Below are positions 10,928-23,259 of a DNA stretch of 64,000 nucleotides, one piece after another. Numbering within the stretch: position 1 is the stretch's first letter; each line of letters opens with the position of its first letter. The translations under genes and the position numbers were made by a program. The notes beneath the pieces are model-generated. The model was not told the origin of the DNA. It saw only the letters and a list, made by a program, of their open reading frames with translations, and ran no database searches. Source of the DNA: Diphasiastrum complanatum (Eukaryota > Streptophyta > Lycopodiopsida > Lycopodiales > Lycopodiaceae). Location: contig CM055097.1 of assembly GCA_029204225.1 (NCBI GenBank), forward strand, positions 26,441,039 to 26,505,038. Reading direction: 5' to 3'.

Positions 10928-11281
10928 CTAGAAATGAAAACTAGGGAAATTTTTCTTTATGCTTTCGACCCTTTCCCATGAATCATCGTCCTCAGTCTGT
11001 CCCTTCCACCTGATCAAGCACTCAGAGATAGAACGATCTCTCAATTGTTTATCTCTGGTTCTGAGTACTTTTTCAGGTTCCAAAGGAACACTAAGCGATG
11101 AGTCCTCCAAATGGGTAAGATCTTCCTCTAAACCAACTACTTCACCTTCATGCAAACTTAATTTCAATCGGCTTACATGAAACACTGGGTGAGCTATAGT
11201 CTTGTTCTGAAGATCTAATTCGTAAGCTAAAGAACCAATTTTCTTTATAATCCAAAACGGTCCACAATATCTCGTAGACAA
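10928..11281 (-). pseudogene. Element A: integrase C-terminus with chromodomain
   Basis: The frame has the GPFWIIKKIGSLAYELDL block of the gypsy integrase tail and then HPVFHVSRLK. It ends in a chromodomain-like segment, with PEKVLRTRDKQL followed by ECLIRWKG and DDSWERVESI. In chromoviruses this domain steers insertion towards particular chromatin. The domain itself is intact, but it is separated from the integrase core by a frameshift near 11285. Confidence 0.82.
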
Positions 11282-12534
11282 TTTATAATGCTTCCCTGTA
11301 CTAATGTCTTAGAATCCTTAGGTATTCTAAGATATACCCAGTCATCAACTTTAAAATCTCTGGGAGAACTCTTAAGATCGGCATAGTGCTTAGCTCTATC
11401 ATGTGCACTCCGGATACAATCACGGGCCACTTGCAACATTTCACGCATATCATGCAAGAAATCTGCAACTTTCTGGATCTTAACAGACTTTGTCTCCACA
11501 TTTACCGAAGATCTAGGTTGAAAACCGTACATCAACATAAACGGACTATAACCAGTAGCAGAATGTTTCCTATTATTATAAGCAAACTCAATCAAAGGAA
11601 TATAATCTTCCCACTGAGATTGCCTGTGAGACACATAAGTTCTCAACATGTCCTCCATAGTCTAATTAGTTCTCTCAGTCTGGCCATCTGATTCAGTATG
11701 ATCAGAAGAACTAAAACTAAGCGAGATTTCAAGCTTATGGAATACAGCTGACCAAAAGTGACCTGTAAATTTAGAATCTCTATCACTAACTATATCACTT
11801 GGCAGTCCATAAAGCCTAAATAATCTTTGCACAAAAATCTGGGCTAAATCCGAAGCCTTAGCAGTTGACTTGACTGGTATAAAATTAGCTAACTTTGTCA
11901 ACTTGTCCATCACAACCCAAATAGAATCATTTTGGTGTTGGGTCCTTGGAAGTCCAACCACAAAATCCATAGATATACTTTCCCGTCATTTCTGAGGGAT
12001 ATCTAGGTGATGTAGCAACCCTCCAGTCTTTAAGCGTTCAGCTTTGGCTAACTGGCAAGGTCTACACTTAACCACATAAGACTCGACAAATGGCTTGAGT
12101 TTCAGCCAATGAAACTCCCTTTAGACCAAGTCCAAAGTCTTGTGTATACCCGGATGACCTGCATAGGGAACGTCATGACACTCATAAAGAATCTTCTTCT
12201 TTAACTCATCATCCGCTGGTACACAAATTTTCCCATTCCGAAATAGGAACCCACCTCGGATAGAAAACTGTTCCGCTATCTTCTTATCTTTCCTAGAAAC
12301 CTGAGACCCCCGTGAGTAAATCTCTATTCCATTCTCATTTTTTCCTGTCTCCACCATCTTCCAGATGGGACCAAAATGAGAATCTGATTCACATTTTTCT
12401 CTCAGTGAAAGATGTAGATCAGTGAAAATCTGGGTGAAAGAAAGTTCATTTAATTCACCAATCCAACTAAGTGCATCCACAACTTGGTTAGAGCTTCCCT
12501 TGATATATTGGATCTCATGATCAAATTCCTGCAT
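11245..12534 (-). pseudogene. Element A: integrase zinc finger and catalytic core
   Basis: The HHCC finger is visible as GHPGIHKTL, with the CRPCQLAK pair further on, interrupted by a TAG at 12121-12123. The core follows with MDFVVGLP, DKLTKLANFIPV, GLPSDIVSDRDSKFTGHFW and SDGQTERTN, carrying the catalytic acids expected of a DDE integrase up to the break at 11662. A further stop separates it from EDMLRTYV and EFAYNNRKHSATGYSPF. The parts are collinear and all on the minus strand. Confidence 0.8.
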
Positions 12535-12584
12535 AAGCTCAGTCCAGGAGCTTTATGACCCCTTAGATCATTCTGATTACAAAA

Positions 12585-13221
12585 TTACTTCAGAGGTTGG
12601 TGATCTGTATACACTATAAACTGGCTACCATAAAGGTAATGCCTCCAGGTTTTAAGTGCATGTATCACAACAAATAACTCTTTCTCCTGAGTTGTATAAC
12701 GCAACTGAGGCCTCATGAGTTTATTTCTTTCGAACGCTATTGGCCTATCCTCCTGTAGAAGAACTGCCCCTATCGTCGAATCACTTGCATCAGTTCGCAC
12801 GACGTAAGGCATATCAGGATTCGCGATCTGTAAAACAGAAGCTGAAGCAATCATTTGCTTGAGTTTCTCAAAGCATTGGTTCAATTCATCATTCCACTCA
12901 ATAGGCTCGCTAGTTTGACCTCTCTTTTCCTTTTTATTAACTCTGTCTTTTTTTATTTAAGGGTGCTGCCACTTTAGCATAATCCTCAATTGACTTACGA
13001 AAGAAAACTGTAAAATCGAGAAAAGATTTAACTTCTCTAACCGTCTTCGGTATCGGCCAATCAAGCATTATCTTGACCTTACTCTCATCAATCTCCAACC
13101 CCCTACGGGTGATCTTATGACCGAGGTACAACAACTCATGCTTAAAGAACTCACATTTAGATTCCTTAGCATAGAGTTTCTCTCGTTTGAGAATATCTAA
13201 GACAGTCTTAAGATGACTCAA
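12585..13221 (-). pseudogene. Element A: RT thumb/connection and RNase H
   Basis: The first frame has the connection block HKITRRGLEIDESKV, WPIPKTVREVKSFL and DYAKVAAPLNK. The second has the RNase H start VVRTDASDSTIGAVLLQ, RYTTQEKEL and YTDHQPLK, keeping the first catalytic Asp. A stop and shift near 12937 divide them. Confidence 0.8.
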
Positions 13222-13222
13222 A

Positions 13223-13915
13223 GCTCCTTAAGTGTTCTACTGTAGATGAGAATATCATCTAAGAATAGACCACAAACTTCCCTAGATATGGACAGAAAAG
13301 ATCGTTCATCATCTGTTGGAATGTAGCTGGTGCATTCGTTAATCCAAAAGGAAGCACGAGAATTTCATAGTGACCGAATCTCGTCCGAAAACCAGTCTTC
13401 TACACGTCACCCGGATGAATCCTAATCTGATGATATCCGGTTCTAAGATCTATCTTTGTGAAGTATTTAGATCCACCTAATTGATCTACCAGATCATCCA
13501 TATGAGGCAAAGGATATCTATTTTTAATAGTTACTTTATTCAACCCTTTGTAGTCCACACACATCCTGAAGCCTCCATCTTTCTTCGCTTTCAGAAGAAC
13601 AGGAGCACCCCAAGGCGACTTACTTGGCTGAATATGACCTATCTTTAGGTAATTTTCAATTTGCTTAGTAATCTATATCTCTTCTTTCTGATAAAACCTA
13701 TAAGGTTGTCTAGAGATAGGATGACTACCTGGAATTAACTCAATCTTATGGTCTACCGATCTGGATGGCGGTAATCCATGAGGTAATTCTTCTGAAAATA
13801 CATCTTTGAATTCAAACAGTAACTTATTCTTCTCAATTTGCCCCTGATCTAAGTCTACCGAGTTAAGACTTTTTGACAATTCACAACTACTTAGATGCAT
13901 TTCAGATAAATCCAA
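13223..13915 (-). pseudogene. Element A: reverse transcriptase
   Basis: RT blocks follow in order: [55 protein letters not shown] and LDDILIYS. Stops occur after KEEI and PGDV. A small indel right at the catalytic YxDD loop shifts the frame, so the enzyme cannot be made. Confidence 0.8.
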
Positions 13916-13948
13916 AATTGGCTTAGCAAATAAAGGATAAGCTTCATA

Positions 13949-14640
13949 CTATGAATCAAAAATCTCCATCACATTAGCAAATGAAATCATCCCAGATGGA
14001 TGTACAAAATTGTCTCCAAACAATGTAACTATTTCTTTACCCTCCTGAAAAGAGAGAACATGCTTCTCAAAATCTATTTCAGGATGCTTATTGAATAACC
14101 ACTCGTATCCTAGAATAATATCCGTACGTGCTAAATCTAAAACATGGAAATCAATTAACTCTCTATAGTCTTGGGTCCAAACAGGGAGTCTTGGAACTTT
14201 CACATCCCACGTCTCCAACTCCGCTCCTGAAGCTAGATATACTCGATATCTATGGTTACTAGCTTCAGTTTTGAGTCCAAGTCTCTGCACAAGACCAGAG
14301 TTAATGAAATTATGAGTAGATCCACTGTCCACTAAAATACTAACTTCATGTCCATTAACAGTGTCTTTCAAACAAAATAAATCATTTGGCAAGAATGAAG
14401 TAGTACTGAAAGAACAATCACACTCACAATTAATCTTATTAATTTCCAACTTAAGATTTTTTTTACCTGGCATCTCAATCACTTGAGCTGCGCCTTTCTT
14501 TTGTTCTGGGCAGAATTTCATAACGTGTCCAGGCTGACCACAATGGAAACAAACATTGGTCCTTCTAGCCTTTTTCTGGGACAACTTTTTCTTTTGTCTA
14601 AATTCAGATGCAGCTTGATCCAGTTCGTCGAAATATTTTT
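13949..14640 (-). pseudogene. Element A: gag zinc knuckle and protease
   Basis: The frame opens with gag C-terminal sequence and one CCHC knuckle (CFHCGQPGHVMKFC). About 60 residues later comes the retropepsin active-site loop LVDSGSTHNFI, then DIILGYEWL. Everything upstream in gag is missing because a deletion joins the 5' LTR remnant to this point. Confidence 0.82.
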
Positions 14641-14674
14641 TATTCTTATTTCATACAACTAGAGTGACCGGCTA

Positions 14675-14724
14675 TCCACGTCAGGAATAATTCCGATTCC
14701 CTTGTACAAGACATGGACATAACA
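14675..14724 (-). repeat. 5' LTR remnant of element A
   Basis: About 50 bases match the start of the 3' LTR (TGTTATGTCC...). A 13-base gap is inside, and the match ends after GACGTGG. Beyond it the sequence passes directly into gag coding DNA, so most of the LTR, the primer site and the gag N-terminus are gone. Confidence 0.75.
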
Positions 14725-14729
14725 ACTAC

Positions 14730-16046
14730 AGTCACGACAGAATGGTATAAATTTCCCTTTATTTGGACATTCTGCAACTCTGTGATTTTTTCCACATGCA
14801 AAGCATCCAAGTGGTGCTCTGGTCCAATTTCTCGAGGCTTGTTGTTGAGCGGCAACATAAATAGCATACTGTTCTGAAGATCCTCCTAAAAATCCACCTT
14901 CTTGATCAGTACCATAGTTCCATTGCTCAGCACTTCTGTACAGTTCTGGTTCCATCAAATTGGCAGGAGGAGCGAGGTGCTTTGGTGGGGCAAGTAAGGC
15001 TAAACGTTCCGGATATCCAAGAGCAGATTGTCACGGTCTAGCTACTGGATTTTCTCCATACTGTGGTTCTCGATATCTCATTTGGGCATACTATTGCTAA
15101 ATTATTTGAGGGTTGAAGTTGCAAAAAGCAGTCTCATGATCAAGTGAATTACACAAATGGCAAACACTGATTTCCATTCGTTTTTTCAATTGAGGACACT
15201 CATTCACTGTGTGATTTCCTGTACAAATAGAACAACAGACATTTTTTCTGGTAGGAAAAGTCTTTGCAAACTTTTCATGTTCCTGGTCTGTTTTTCTATG
15301 GAAATCTTCCAATGCTTTGATCTTCTCATCAGATTAGGACTGCACCTTTTCTATCTGATTCTGTTGGTTCTTCCCAAGTTTCTCGAACTTGTTGAGCAAC
15401 ATTTCTGCAGTAGCGTTGGCATTTGTTGATGCAATAGTGGTGGAAGTTGTAGTAGTCTGCCCTGCTGTATAAGGCAACATACTGATATTCGGCTCATCAT
15501 CTGAATCTTCATCCTCCTCCCGGATTGCATCGTCCATAGCATTTTGCAAGAGCGCATACTCATCATGGCGTTTCAGCTCACGTCTGATCCGTTACCTGAC
15601 AAAAACCACATAATCATGGCATTTTCGTTAATCAGCTTAGGTTCACACACTAATCTGAGGCGTTTCACCCACTCAATGTAATCTCGAACCATTTCCCGCT
15701 TTCCCATTTTAATTTTACTTAAAAGTAGGAAAGGGTCTTCCATAAACTTCCGCGGTTTGAACCGTGTGATAAGGGCTCGTTTAACAACCTCCCAATCTGT
15801 ACGCTAAGTTTCATCTTAATTATAGTACCAATCTTGTGCTGCACCTATTAAGGCCATAGGAAACAGCTTAAGTTTATCTTGGGGATAAATCTTGCCATAG
15901 ACTTCACAGGATTCAGCATAGATATGAAGAAATCTAACTGGATCTGTTAATCCATTATATTTGGGTAGATCCAAACGGGGTGCTCTTCTAACAATTATAG
16001 GATTGACTTCTTGAGGAGCAGCTCCAGGGGCAGCCTTCTTTGCAAA
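14730..16046 (-). pseudogene. Element H: gag
   Basis: The capsid-like retrotransposon gag domain is seen at 15590-16046, with RRAPRLDLPKYNGL, IGAAQDWYYN and DWEVVKRALITRF. An acidic linker (EEDEDSDDEP) follows. Then come zinc knuckles CSICTGNHTVNEC and CHLCNSLDHETAFC (15100-15240), CFACGKNHRVAEC (14780-14820) and CRDC, where element A cuts in. Two stops in the gag core and more in the linker make it non-coding. An internal shift occurs near 15590. Confidence 0.78.
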
Positions 16047-16800
16047 TTTAGATCAAGCAGTCAATGAGATTGGATCTAGATTTTTCAATCAAACACTATC
16101 TCATATCAGTTCTGCTGGATCTATTTCACTTTTCAAGAATATGATTCTATATTCTGAAAAAGATTTTGAAATACAATCAATCGATACTTCTCAAAAATGA
16201 TAAATCTCCCAGAATCCAAATCTAAAAATATATCAGATTTGATCCAAATTTTGACAAAGACTTGATTTGAAAAATCAAAAACTAAAAATAGGACTGGCGA
16301 AGGTCCACTAGGCAAAGGTTGCCTCGACGAAGGTTCAATAGTGCTATTTTTGGAAAAAACTCTCTGATCAACTTTTCTAACAATTTCTTGGAAAATAACC
16401 TTCGCCGACCTCTCAGATGAAAGATCTGACACTGATAAAACTATGGAAAACCAAACGAAGGTTTCTGACACAAGAAAATATAGTTTCTATTGAGGGCAAA
16501 AATTTATAAGCTCTGATGACACTTTTTGTCTCTTTTTGACCAAATTTGACAGATTTGACTGATTTTTGTTCTTTTTTCTGATGTCTCAGATCCAAATGGA
16601 TCTTAAGATTGGTGATCTGAATAGCTCTTTCTGTTTAATAATCAAACTATATTTCAAACAAGCAAATCCACTCAAATCAAGCAAAATCAATCCCAAACTA
16701 TCCCTAAATGCAGATCTAACACTATTCATGCCACGACAAGATGCATAATGCAAGCTAACCATCCAACAATCATGCTGCAAACTAAAAAATTGGTGTAGCT

Positions 16801-16817
16801 CCCCGGCAACGGCGCCA
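16801..16817 (-). promoter_or_regulatory. tRNA-Asp-type primer binding site of element H
   Basis: The minus strand reads TGGCGCCGTTGCCGGGG, the common gypsy primer site matching a tRNA-Asp 3' end. It lies four bases from an LTR end ...CCACTACA at 16822. Confidence 0.85.
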
Positions 16818-16821
16818 AAAT

Positions 16822-17690
16822 TGTAGTGGGTTTCTTTCCTTACCTAACCTCAAACCTAGATCTAGTCAATCTAGCATCAAAGAGACGACATTAGTTGTCA
16901 TGCGTAGGTTCGTTCCCATGAGAGCGATAGTATAGTTCAGATTTCAACATAAATGGAGGATCCAAATCTAACACTAACATCCATTAACCCTAAACATTAA
17001 CACTAAGATCCATTAACACTACACATCCACGATGAAGATAGCTTACCCTTTCTCTCTCATAAAAAGTATAATAACACTCAATCCCAATAACATTCAGATC
17101 CAACAATTAGCAAAGTCCAAAGAAAGCATGAGAGATGGAAGAGGAAAGAAGATGAGCAAGGACATTCATCAATCCATTTTTGAAGAGAACCAATCTGCTG
17201 TATTGAAATGAAAAAATGAAACTCGAGTTGGTCCCTTTTTATAATAGAGAGGAGGACCTTGGCCTCTGAATCCTATTGGTCCATTTTTACCACCCTAATT
17301 ATTCAAATTTAGGAGGGAAACTTAACTTTATTCACTAACTTGACATTTTAGGCCTTCTGACATTAAAAGTCCCGCAAAAAGGCCTAAAGTCCTTTTATTG
17401 ACTTTCTAATTAATCAAATAACTATGTGATCATCGGGTTGGACTTACACACGCAAGGTGCCAAATCCCTCTCACTTATTAACTAGGGATAGGATTGCCTT
17501 GGGATCCGCAAACCCTCCAACAATGACAATATCAATCTATATCTATGATCTCCTTACTTTTTGTATCCTTTGTTGATCCTATTATGTGATCGATCCAAGG
17601 AACTAATTAAGTTAAAAGATGTAATAAAAAGAAATGCATTAGGCTTAATCAAATCTAATTCTAGTTTTCTGTTACTATCCTCCGTGCATC
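16822..17690 (-). repeat. Probable 5' LTR of element H
   Basis: The inner end (ACTACA at 16822, next to the primer site) is clear. The outer end is a guess at TGATGCACGGAGG near 17690, because no second copy is present for comparison. Confidence 0.5.
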
Positions 17691-18134
17691 AGTCCCTTTC
17701 TGCCCGTTAGACAGTGTCTTCACACTGCAGACCTTTGCATTTTACAAAAGACACCTTCGTGATCTTAAGGGCACCTTCGCATTTATCAAGGACATTTGGA
17801 GACAATGTTGTATTTTTCCAAAGGGCAAAAAATGCGATAAACCCAAAGGCAGACCTGAAAAACATTTCTAAGGCATTTACAAGACAGTATCGCATTTTTT
17901 TTCGAAATGCAAAAAATATGACAGTGTCGTGAGAGTTGGCCAAAAATATTTTCTAAGTGTTTTTGACTTAGTGATGTATTTCCCTCATGACCAAGAATTG
18001 CAAACTGTGCGATGAAACAGTTCAAAAAATACAGACTGTGCGAAACATAATTCAAAATGCAACAGTAAAAAAAAATAACAAAGAAAAACTAAGAAAAATA
18101 CTAAGGCTTTGAGAGATAGAAAATCTTACTTTCT
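17691..18134. other. Likely 3' LTR remnant beside copia fragment R
   Basis: AT-rich sequence with repeated ACAGTGTCG/ACAGTATCGCATTTTTTTTCGAAAT words. A similar word pair recurs near 20075-20110. It lies just after the RNase H end of copia R, where a 3' LTR is expected, but I cannot fix its ends. Confidence 0.35.
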
Positions 18135-19292
18135 TCAGCTCCCTCTCAAAGCTGGTATTTTTTTTATTCCTAGGCTTGCAAGCTGCTTCTCAAGAATTGC
18201 CTTGTCAAGAGGCTTTGTGAAAATATAAGCCACCATCTGCTTCATTGGAACAAACCCAGTCTTCTGCTTGTCTTTCTCAACTAGATCTCTTATCAGATGA
18301 TATCTGATAGCAATTTCTTTCATTCTAGAATGCAACACTGGATCCTTCGTCAGATTAATGGTGGATATGTTATCCATGAACAGTAGCAGCGACTCATTGG
18401 AATTCTCTCCCAGTCCGTCAAGGAACATATAAGCCCGTTCGCCATCTTGTCTACTACAACATACTTAGCTTCGCAGGATATTACAGCTACACCGACTGCT
18501 ATTGTGTATCCTCTCAAGATGCTCTTGCAGTCATCTTTCAAGGATGTCCAGATTGCATCGCTATAGGTTGATCAAGAATCTTTCATGCTAAGAGAAATAC
18601 AACTCATAATCCTTCGTCTGTTGAAGGTATTGTATAATTCTCTTGGCTATCTTCCATTGCATAGGGCCTAGATTGATATTGAACTAGCTCATTCTGAAAA
18701 CTTCATAAGCAATGTTAGGGTGTGTATTATCTGCCAAGTATATGAGTGATCCGATCAGCCTCTTATAGAGCACGTTCTGCATGGTTTTCTGCTCTTCTAC
18801 ATTCTATGGGCAGTCCTATTTTGTCAAAATCGTTCTAGACATCATTGGTGTGTTAGCTCCCTTGTAGTCTGTCATTTGAAAATCATCAATGATTTTTTGG
18901 ATGTATTTTGACTGGTGAAGATACAGCTTCCCTTCGTCAAGATCTCTGTTAATCTGCAATTCTAGGTAGCATCTTGCTTCCCCTAGTTCTGATATTTCAA
19001 AATGTTGTGAAATATCATGCTTCACCTGAGCAATCATGTCGTCTCTTTTGGACAAAATCAAAGTGTCATCAATGTAGACAACAATGATTATGATTTTTTC
19101 AACTGTGACCTTTGTATAGACATTGTAGTCGGCCATCAATGGTTGAAATCCTAAGGATCTGAGGGTGTGATCCTTCTTCTTATACCACTGCCTGGCAGAC
19201 TGCTTCAGTCCGTATATGCTTCTTTGCATTCGGTAGGTATAGTTGGCAAAAGATATATAGATGAATCCTGGAGGTTGGTCCATATAGACATC
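18135..19292 (-). pseudogene. Copia fragment R: RT and RNase H
   Basis: On the minus strand the RT starts abruptly at DVYMDQPPGF, then YGLKQSARQWY, VVYIDDTLILSK (the copia YxDD loop kept as YIDD), and the thumb HFEISELGEARCYL. The linker and RNase H follow in broken frames, ending with DNISTINLTKDPVLHSR, IRYHLIRDLV and AYIFTKPLDK. Everything upstream (gag, protease, integrase, RT fingers) is missing, cut by the LTR at 19293. Confidence 0.82.
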
Positions 19293-19960
19293 TGTCGAAA
19301 ATAGGTGAGATAATTGAATGCAGAAACTTCCTACTTCCAATGCATGACTACGCCAATAAAAAATTGAACAAAACATTAGTGATGGAAATCACGTTCAATT
19401 TTTAGCAACTAACTTTGAAATCGCTTGACACTAAGTGATTACGTAGCCAAACATAAAGTATTGACATCGCAAACAATTTCTATGAATTACAAAAGCAATA
19501 TAGAAATGCATGCATTCTGACATATACTAAACGCAATAAGAAATAGTATTGATTCAGAAAAACAAAATCAGATGCTAGTGAGCACAAAACAATAGCGGAT
19601 AGATCAAACCGCACACTCTAAGCTATCTTTGAGTAACTGAGAATAAGTCTAATAATAAGCAGCTCTGTTGATAACGCAATAGCAACTCCAAGTAAATCTC
19701 TAAAACTAAACTAGAATGCTCAAGAGAGTTCAAGATTGAAAGCTTCATAGAGAACTAACTACAATACTTTCTGATTGTGAACGATCTGCTTGATAAGAGC
19801 GCAAGAAGCGTTGTGTAATAACACTCAACTCCTTCACAATTCACAATAACATTTTCAGAAGATGATTGAAATGTATGAACAATTGATTTTTACTAAGTAA
19901 TTAGGTCTTCAAATGCGATTGCCAGTTGGATGGAGTCCGTTGGCATTCATCGAGTTCTCC
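19293..19960 (+). repeat. Copia-type LTR in plus orientation
   Basis: It starts TGTCGAAAATAGG exactly where the R reverse transcriptase stops. Words such as TACGTAGCCAAA and ACGCAATAAGAAATAGTATT match the LTR of fragment K read on its minus strand (35.6-36.0 kb). The right end is uncertain. It may be a solitary LTR. Confidence 0.5.
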
Positions 19961-20704
19961 TAAGAAGTTACTTGCTGATAAGCGGTGAAATTGGCCATAA
20001 ACAGTCTGTGTCCGCATAAATGAACTAAAACTGTCACTCTGTAGAAATGAACGTAAACTGCCACAGGCGATAGTGTCGCAAAATGACGACAGTGTCGATT
20101 TTTTTCGAAATAGCGCCAGTGTCCTAAAATCTCATTTCCTTCATATTTGAGGTAGCCCCACACTTTGCCAAAGTCATTTTTCTTAACATTTGAGGCATGT
20201 TTGCGGGGGAAAAGACCCATTTTTCAAGTTATTTTTGACGAAAAATCATCGCCACGTGCTATTACATTGACGCGAAACTGTTAAAAAATGATGCGTAAAT
20301 GGCCCATAATGGCCGGTTGCACTGCTATTAAAATATTGTTCATTTGCTAAATTACATTGTATGAAAATTCCATTTATTTGGTCTATGCCCCTAGTTTCCA
20401 GGTTTGTCGGGACTAGGAAGTGCCAAGTATTTTCGTAATATAGTTTTAATAATTAAAAACTTGGCTGTGAGCCCATAAAAACTGAAACCGTAAATAGGCC
20501 CCAACTTGACTTTGAAATTGCAAGTTGAGGCCAAGTTAGGTGTTAAAAATGAATCTGGGCCAGTGCCCTATTTTCAAAGGCAGTGTTTTGAAAAGTCATA
20601 AGGAGGTGTCCCATTTCTTGAAGGGGTGCACCTCCAAGCATTGAGCCCCTACGTATGACCAGGGAGAGGTGTGGGACAACTTTTCATTATTCATCTTCTT
20701 GGAA

Positions 20705-20756
<52 letters not shown>

Positions 20757-22544
20757 TTTGTAGAGAGAAACTTGTGTGCACAGAGCTTTTGGTGAGAAGG
20801 TGAAGAGAGAAGGAAGGAGAAGAAGCTGTTGTGCTTGGTGCCTCCACTCTCACCTTCTTTCACTTTGCTGTCTATCCCATTTCACTGCTATTGATTCACT
20901 GGTTTGGTCTTTAGCATTGTGTTTTCACCATTTCATTTGTGGAATCAGATTTGGTGTTGTTTGTTTTTGCAGTCTCTTATCTTGTGATTGCAGACCCTGC
21001 TATTGTGGAATTTCAATTTGCATCTCTCTGTTATCTCTAACATTGTGATTGCAGGGCTTGCATTTGTTGAAAGCTTTGGTGTTTCACTTACAAGGTTTTG
21101 AGATTTGTTTAAGATTGGTTGTTATTCAAGGAGGAGTCTTATCTATGCTTTGTTTATTGTTGAAACAGAGATTCTTGGATGCTTGAAACCTGCTCACTAA
21201 GAGATTTGTTTGATTTTGATTTGTAGAGGATTCCGTTGCCTTATTTGCAGGGATCTCATTGAATTAAGAGTTAATTGTAAGTTCAGAAGTCATAGAGCCA
21301 TAAGCAGTTAAGTAGCCTTTCTGAAAGCTGATCTTTGAGACTTGCAGATCGTTGGTTTGAAAACCTTCTTCCTGGTTATCTGCTTGCTGTCCTGCGATCC
21401 TTGACAGACCTGCTATCTGTGACTTACCTCAAGTTTCTTCCTATGTGGAAAGATCCACCCAGCGACCGCTGCAGCCTACCACCTTGCTTACCTGCGATCC
21501 GATCCGCTCACCGCCTACCTAACCTGCGGGCTGTCTACCTATTCTTGAGCGGCCACTGTGCAACCGTGCCTGCGGATTCTTCTTCCTTTCCAATCTCTGC
21601 CTGTGGCTTCCCTCACCAACGACCTACTCCCCTTCTTCTCCATCTGCGCTACGCTCAACCTCTGTAGCGGTCAGCTGATCTTTCTGCCCACGCTCTCCAC
21701 CTTTCCACCTGTCTCCACCTTTCTCCTCCTGTCCATCATTGTCTGAGTTATTGCTTTCATCCATGCCTACGGTCACCCCACCTCTCCTTTGATTTGTGAG
21801 GGCCGTGTTTGCCCACTCCATGTCTGATCCGCTCCGTACCTCCCTGATATCAGTGCTCCTACCTGACCAGTCAGCGGCCCATTTCCATCATTTGGATCAC
21901 TACCCGTGGCTTCATCACATCGCCTGCCCGTGTGTAAGAAATAGAACTGGTGGCCCTAAACTCATAGGAAGATAGCCCTAAACTCATAGAAAGCTGATCC
22001 ATCGTTGATCTTTGGCTTTTTGGATCACTGCCTCAGATTTGAACTCTTGTCTATCCATCATTGGCTTAGATTGAAATCTATAACCCAAACCATTATTGTT
22101 CAGGAATAGATTTTCCTTGTTGTGGGTCTGCAAGTCTAGCACCTACCTACCATTATCGATTTAAGGACTAAAATCCGAAAACCCGCTAATAACTTCTTGG
22201 GTCGATTCGAAGTAGCTTTGGATGATTGGTCTGACTAATAATAACAATTGCAAAACCAATTCTAGAGAAGGGAACTAACTGTTTGCTGCAGGTTTAATAT
22301 GTGTTTGATGGGTTAAACGCCTGACATTTAAGGGAGGCACTAAACTCACACTTATTTTACTATTGTCTTGATAACCATTGCTTACTACATTGTTGTCTAA
22401 ATCGTTGAACAAGAACTGAATTTTGTAAATACTTGTTTCTATTATTAAGAACTTCTAATAAATAAGGTATAAGCCGTTGATTCTAAGAAACCCTAGCGGC
22501 CATTGCCCGATGCATATGACCTTGACTGACCGGAACTGATGCTA
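19961..22544. other. Unassigned DNA with GA microsatellite
   Basis: No gene is recognised. A (GA)n tract lies at 20708-20752. 21400-21800 is a C/T-rich stretch whose frames are low-complexity. Parts may be an LTR of a plus-strand element, but no boundary pair is visible. Confidence 0.4.
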
Positions 22545-22745
22545 CCCCCCACCACCTTGAAAGAGTTGCGATATTTCCTAGGGAGAGTGGGCTATTATAG
22601 GAAGTTTTTAAGTAACTACTCTTCCCTCATTTCTCCATTAGTGAGACTCTTGAAAGAGGGCGAATCTTTCCTTGGACTGAAGAGAACCAGAAAGCCTTCA
22701 AACAATTGATTGGCTTGGTCTCTACAATCAATCAGTCTCAAGAAT
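22545..22745 (+). pseudogene. Gypsy RT/RNase H connection fragment
   Basis: The plus strand reads [19 protein letters not shown] and [13 protein letters not shown], then after a one-base shift [12 protein letters not shown]. This is the typical RT-to-RNase H connection of Ty3/gypsy elements. Only about 65 codons remain. Confidence 0.75.
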
Positions 22746-22840
22746 TTATGTTAGTTTGAACTGTAATCGAGATATAGATTGACTCCTTTACCATTTCATC
22801 ACATTGATAACTTGTTTAGGGGTCATTTTATATCCCATCA

Positions 22841-22860
22841 TTGGTGCGTCTGCCGGGAGG
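22841..22860 (+). promoter_or_regulatory. Primer-site-like sequence of gypsy element G
   Basis: TTGGTGCGTCTGCCGGGAGG follows an LTR-like end ...CCCATCA at 22840, and gag follows 400 bases on. This resembles primer sites of plant gypsy elements. The start of the LTR was not located. Confidence 0.5.
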
Positions 22861-23259
22861 AGCAAGTTCCTTCCAGTTTCTGGCTCTATTGTATTTGGAG
22901 GTATAGTGAGGTGTCAACTGAATGATTAGTTCCCAAATCCTATTGTTGGATGTCTGATGAAGATTCACTCAATTCATACTTAAAGTCACTGATTGAGAAA
23001 CAGAAAACCCCTGGTCTTGGTGAGGGCATTGCACATCGCACAAGAAGTCGTACTATCCTAGAGAGATTAGGACAAACTTCTACATCCCTTCTCCTAGAAC
23101 CAGAGTTGGCGGACATGAGTAGTACATTTAGAGACCCTGAAAATACCGGGGTTGAATTACCTTTGGAAGAAATTCCTGATTTATTAGCTAAGACTATAGA
23201 CGTTGGTCCTGATTCCAAGGAAGTTTTCCCGAAAGTAGTGAGGAGTTGAATCCAACCAA

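Larger units (their letters stand above)
10458..14724 (-). mobile_element. Chromodomain Ty3/gypsy element A, nested in H
   Basis: Complete right-to-left order on the minus strand: 5' LTR remnant, gag zinc knuckle, protease, RT, RNase H, integrase, chromodomain, polypurine tract, 3' LTR. The target duplication is five bases, with one difference between copies (ACTAC at 14725-14729, ACCAC at 10453-10457). The insertion split the zinc-knuckle codons of the H gag. Most of the 5' LTR and gag is deleted, and each enzyme domain carries stops or frameshifts. The C-terminal chromodomain places it with the chromoviruses. Confidence 0.88.
9478..16821 (-). mobile_element. Ty3/gypsy element H (host of element A), 3'-truncated
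   Basis: Reading on the minus strand, the order is LTR end (16822), tRNA-Asp-type primer site, leader, gag, element A inserted in gag, rest of gag, and protease. The element stops inside a rearranged protease, and no RT, RNase H, integrase or 3' LTR of its own is seen. Several nonsense codons and at least one frameshift show it is dead. Its protease and gag resemble the gypsy lineages whose primer site is TGGCGCCGTTGCCGGGG. Confidence 0.75.
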
